Part shown: positions 63,567 through 64,000 of the stretch, piece by piece | Position numbering within the stretch: the first letter of the stretch is position 1 | How the letters are laid out: each line of letters opens with the position of its first letter | NCBI GenBank assembly: GCA_965242915.1 | Contig: CBDETN010000025.1 | Coordinates: 124,001 to 188,000, forward strand | Source of the DNA: CAJXII01 sp965242915 | GTDB lineage: Bacteria; Campylobacterota; Campylobacteria; Campylobacterales; Arcobacteraceae | Direction: 5' to 3' | Length of the DNA: 64,000 nt | Translations under genes and position numbers: made by a program | Notes under the pieces: model-generated | What the model was told of the DNA's origin: nothing | The model's database searches: none | What the model saw: the letters and a program-made list of their open reading frames with translations, nothing else

Positions 63567-63626
63567 ATGAGTAAATATCAAGTAAGTAGTTTATTTGCAG
63601 GTGTTGGTGAAGTAATAATATCATGA
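63567..63626 (+). pseudogene. C5-cytosine methyltransferase reduced to 19 codons by internal deletion
   Basis: MSKYQVSSLFAGVGEVIIS then TGA. VSSLFAGVG is motif I of DNA (cytosine-5) methyltransferases at its usual place at the very N-terminus. The expected GG...LGF continuation is absent, and EVIIS looks like a methylase C-terminal end, so about 300 codons appear to be deleted in frame. The AAGGA ribosome binding site is intact. The stop overlaps the next gene (ATGA), the original operon junction. Confidence 0.7.
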
Positions 63627-64000
63627 ATAAAACAAATAAACATGAAAATTATGAAATATTAAATTTAATAGGTTATGGATTAGCAAAATTTAATGATTTA
63701 TTTATACAAGAATTTGGTTTTAATACAAAAACAAGTTTTTATACTGCTATGGTGGAATATGGTATTGCAGAAACTGGAAGTGTTTTAAAAAATAGACAAG
63801 ACTTATTTGATCCTTTTTTTGATAATGGAAGAAAGGGATGGTGGCAAAAAGGAGATGCTTATATTCATCGTAAATATTTTATTGACTCTTTGTTTGGTAC
63901 TTTAAATGTTGCATCTTATGTTGAAGTTGTAAAAATGTATTTACAAGATAAATTTAAATATAAACAAAATGATATTATGAATATAAAACCTGTAATTAAA
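63623..64000 (+). CDS. unidentified restriction-locus gene, continues beyond the window
   Basis: 126 codons to the window edge. It starts MNKTNKHENYEILNLIGYGL and contains FGFNTKTSFYTAMVEYGIAE and the aromatic-rich DPFFDNGRKGWWQKGDAYIH. I do not recognise the family. It overlaps the methylase remnant by 4 bp and lies next to Vsr, the usual place of the cognate type II restriction endonuclease, so a restriction enzyme is the best guess. If it is active, the lost methylase would be a problem for the cell. Confidence 0.6.
   Translation, partial: MNKTNKHENYEILNLIGYGLAKFNDLFIQEFGFNTKTSFYTAMVEYGIAETGSVLKNRQDLFDPFFDNGRKGWWQKGDAYIHRKYFIDSLFGTLNVASYVEVVKMYLQDKFKYKQNDIMNIKPVIK

Noticed and set aside
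1..64000. tRNA or rRNA genes, riboswitches, replication origin
   Set aside because: No cloverleaf with a conserved TPsiC arm, no rRNA sequence, no riboswitch core and no cluster of DnaA boxes was recognised on reading; a covariance-model scan was not possible here.

Overview
The window is AT-rich DNA from a member of the Campylobacterota, most likely Arcobacteraceae-like or Sulfurimonas-like. The evidence is the codon and base composition, histidine kinases with the MGEMI..IAHQWRQPL signature, a sulfide:quinone oxidoreductase, and many short operons with TAATG stop/start overlaps. This placement is inferred from gene content. No rRNA gene, tRNA gene or CRISPR array was seen.

Layout. 1-2932: housekeeping end (DUF502 fragment, serS, a PAS histidine kinase). 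About 2935-18050: a defence-rich accessory island that begins with the last 39 codons of a tyrosine recombinase. It holds a WYL regulator, two tiny membrane-peptide ORFs, a 1931-residue DUF4011/helicase/nuclease (Hhe-like) and a DUF1016 (YhcG) nuclease, all reading leftwards. It also holds a J-domain gene broken by a 42-bp repeat, a DpnII-type (GATC) restriction-modification operon with zinc-binding accessory proteins, and an IS1182-family element. 18239-33127: mostly chromosomal genes. These are rpsO, an sqr operon that also encodes a deformylase-like membrane pseudoenzyme, a TetR-controlled TolC/MFP/RND efflux operon whose permease is split in two, an Rrf2 regulator with a DHH phosphoesterase, and sbcDC.

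33131-50154: a second accessory region. It has an ORF6N/PLD protein, a gene cut by an IS3-type element, and three tandem truncated Rhs C-terminal modules with their putative immunity genes. Three different IS3-family elements, a second IS1182 copy and an IS21 element with a nonsense-mutated istA have invaded it. The Rhs modules lack the large N-terminal Rhs shell, so they look like an array of orphan toxin/immunity cassettes.

50276-55925: a two-component/c-di-GMP cluster that is partly decayed (REC-GGDEF-EAL, sensor kinase, broken REC-GGDEF, OmpR-type regulator, kinase remnant). 56013-62921: chromosomal genes (P-type ATPase, small membrane protein, Hsp20, DUF2459, MFS transporter, alanine dehydrogenase). 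62995-64000: the edge of another restriction locus: Vsr, a C5-methyltransferase reduced by deletion to 19 codons, and an unidentified gene running off the window.

The most promising new biology is in four places: the WYL/micro-ORF/Hhe/YhcG operon, where an operator-like motif is shared between two promoters; the 41-44 bp repeat that disrupts both a gene and a transposase; the deformylase pseudoenzyme in the sqr operon; and the orphan Rhs cassette array.
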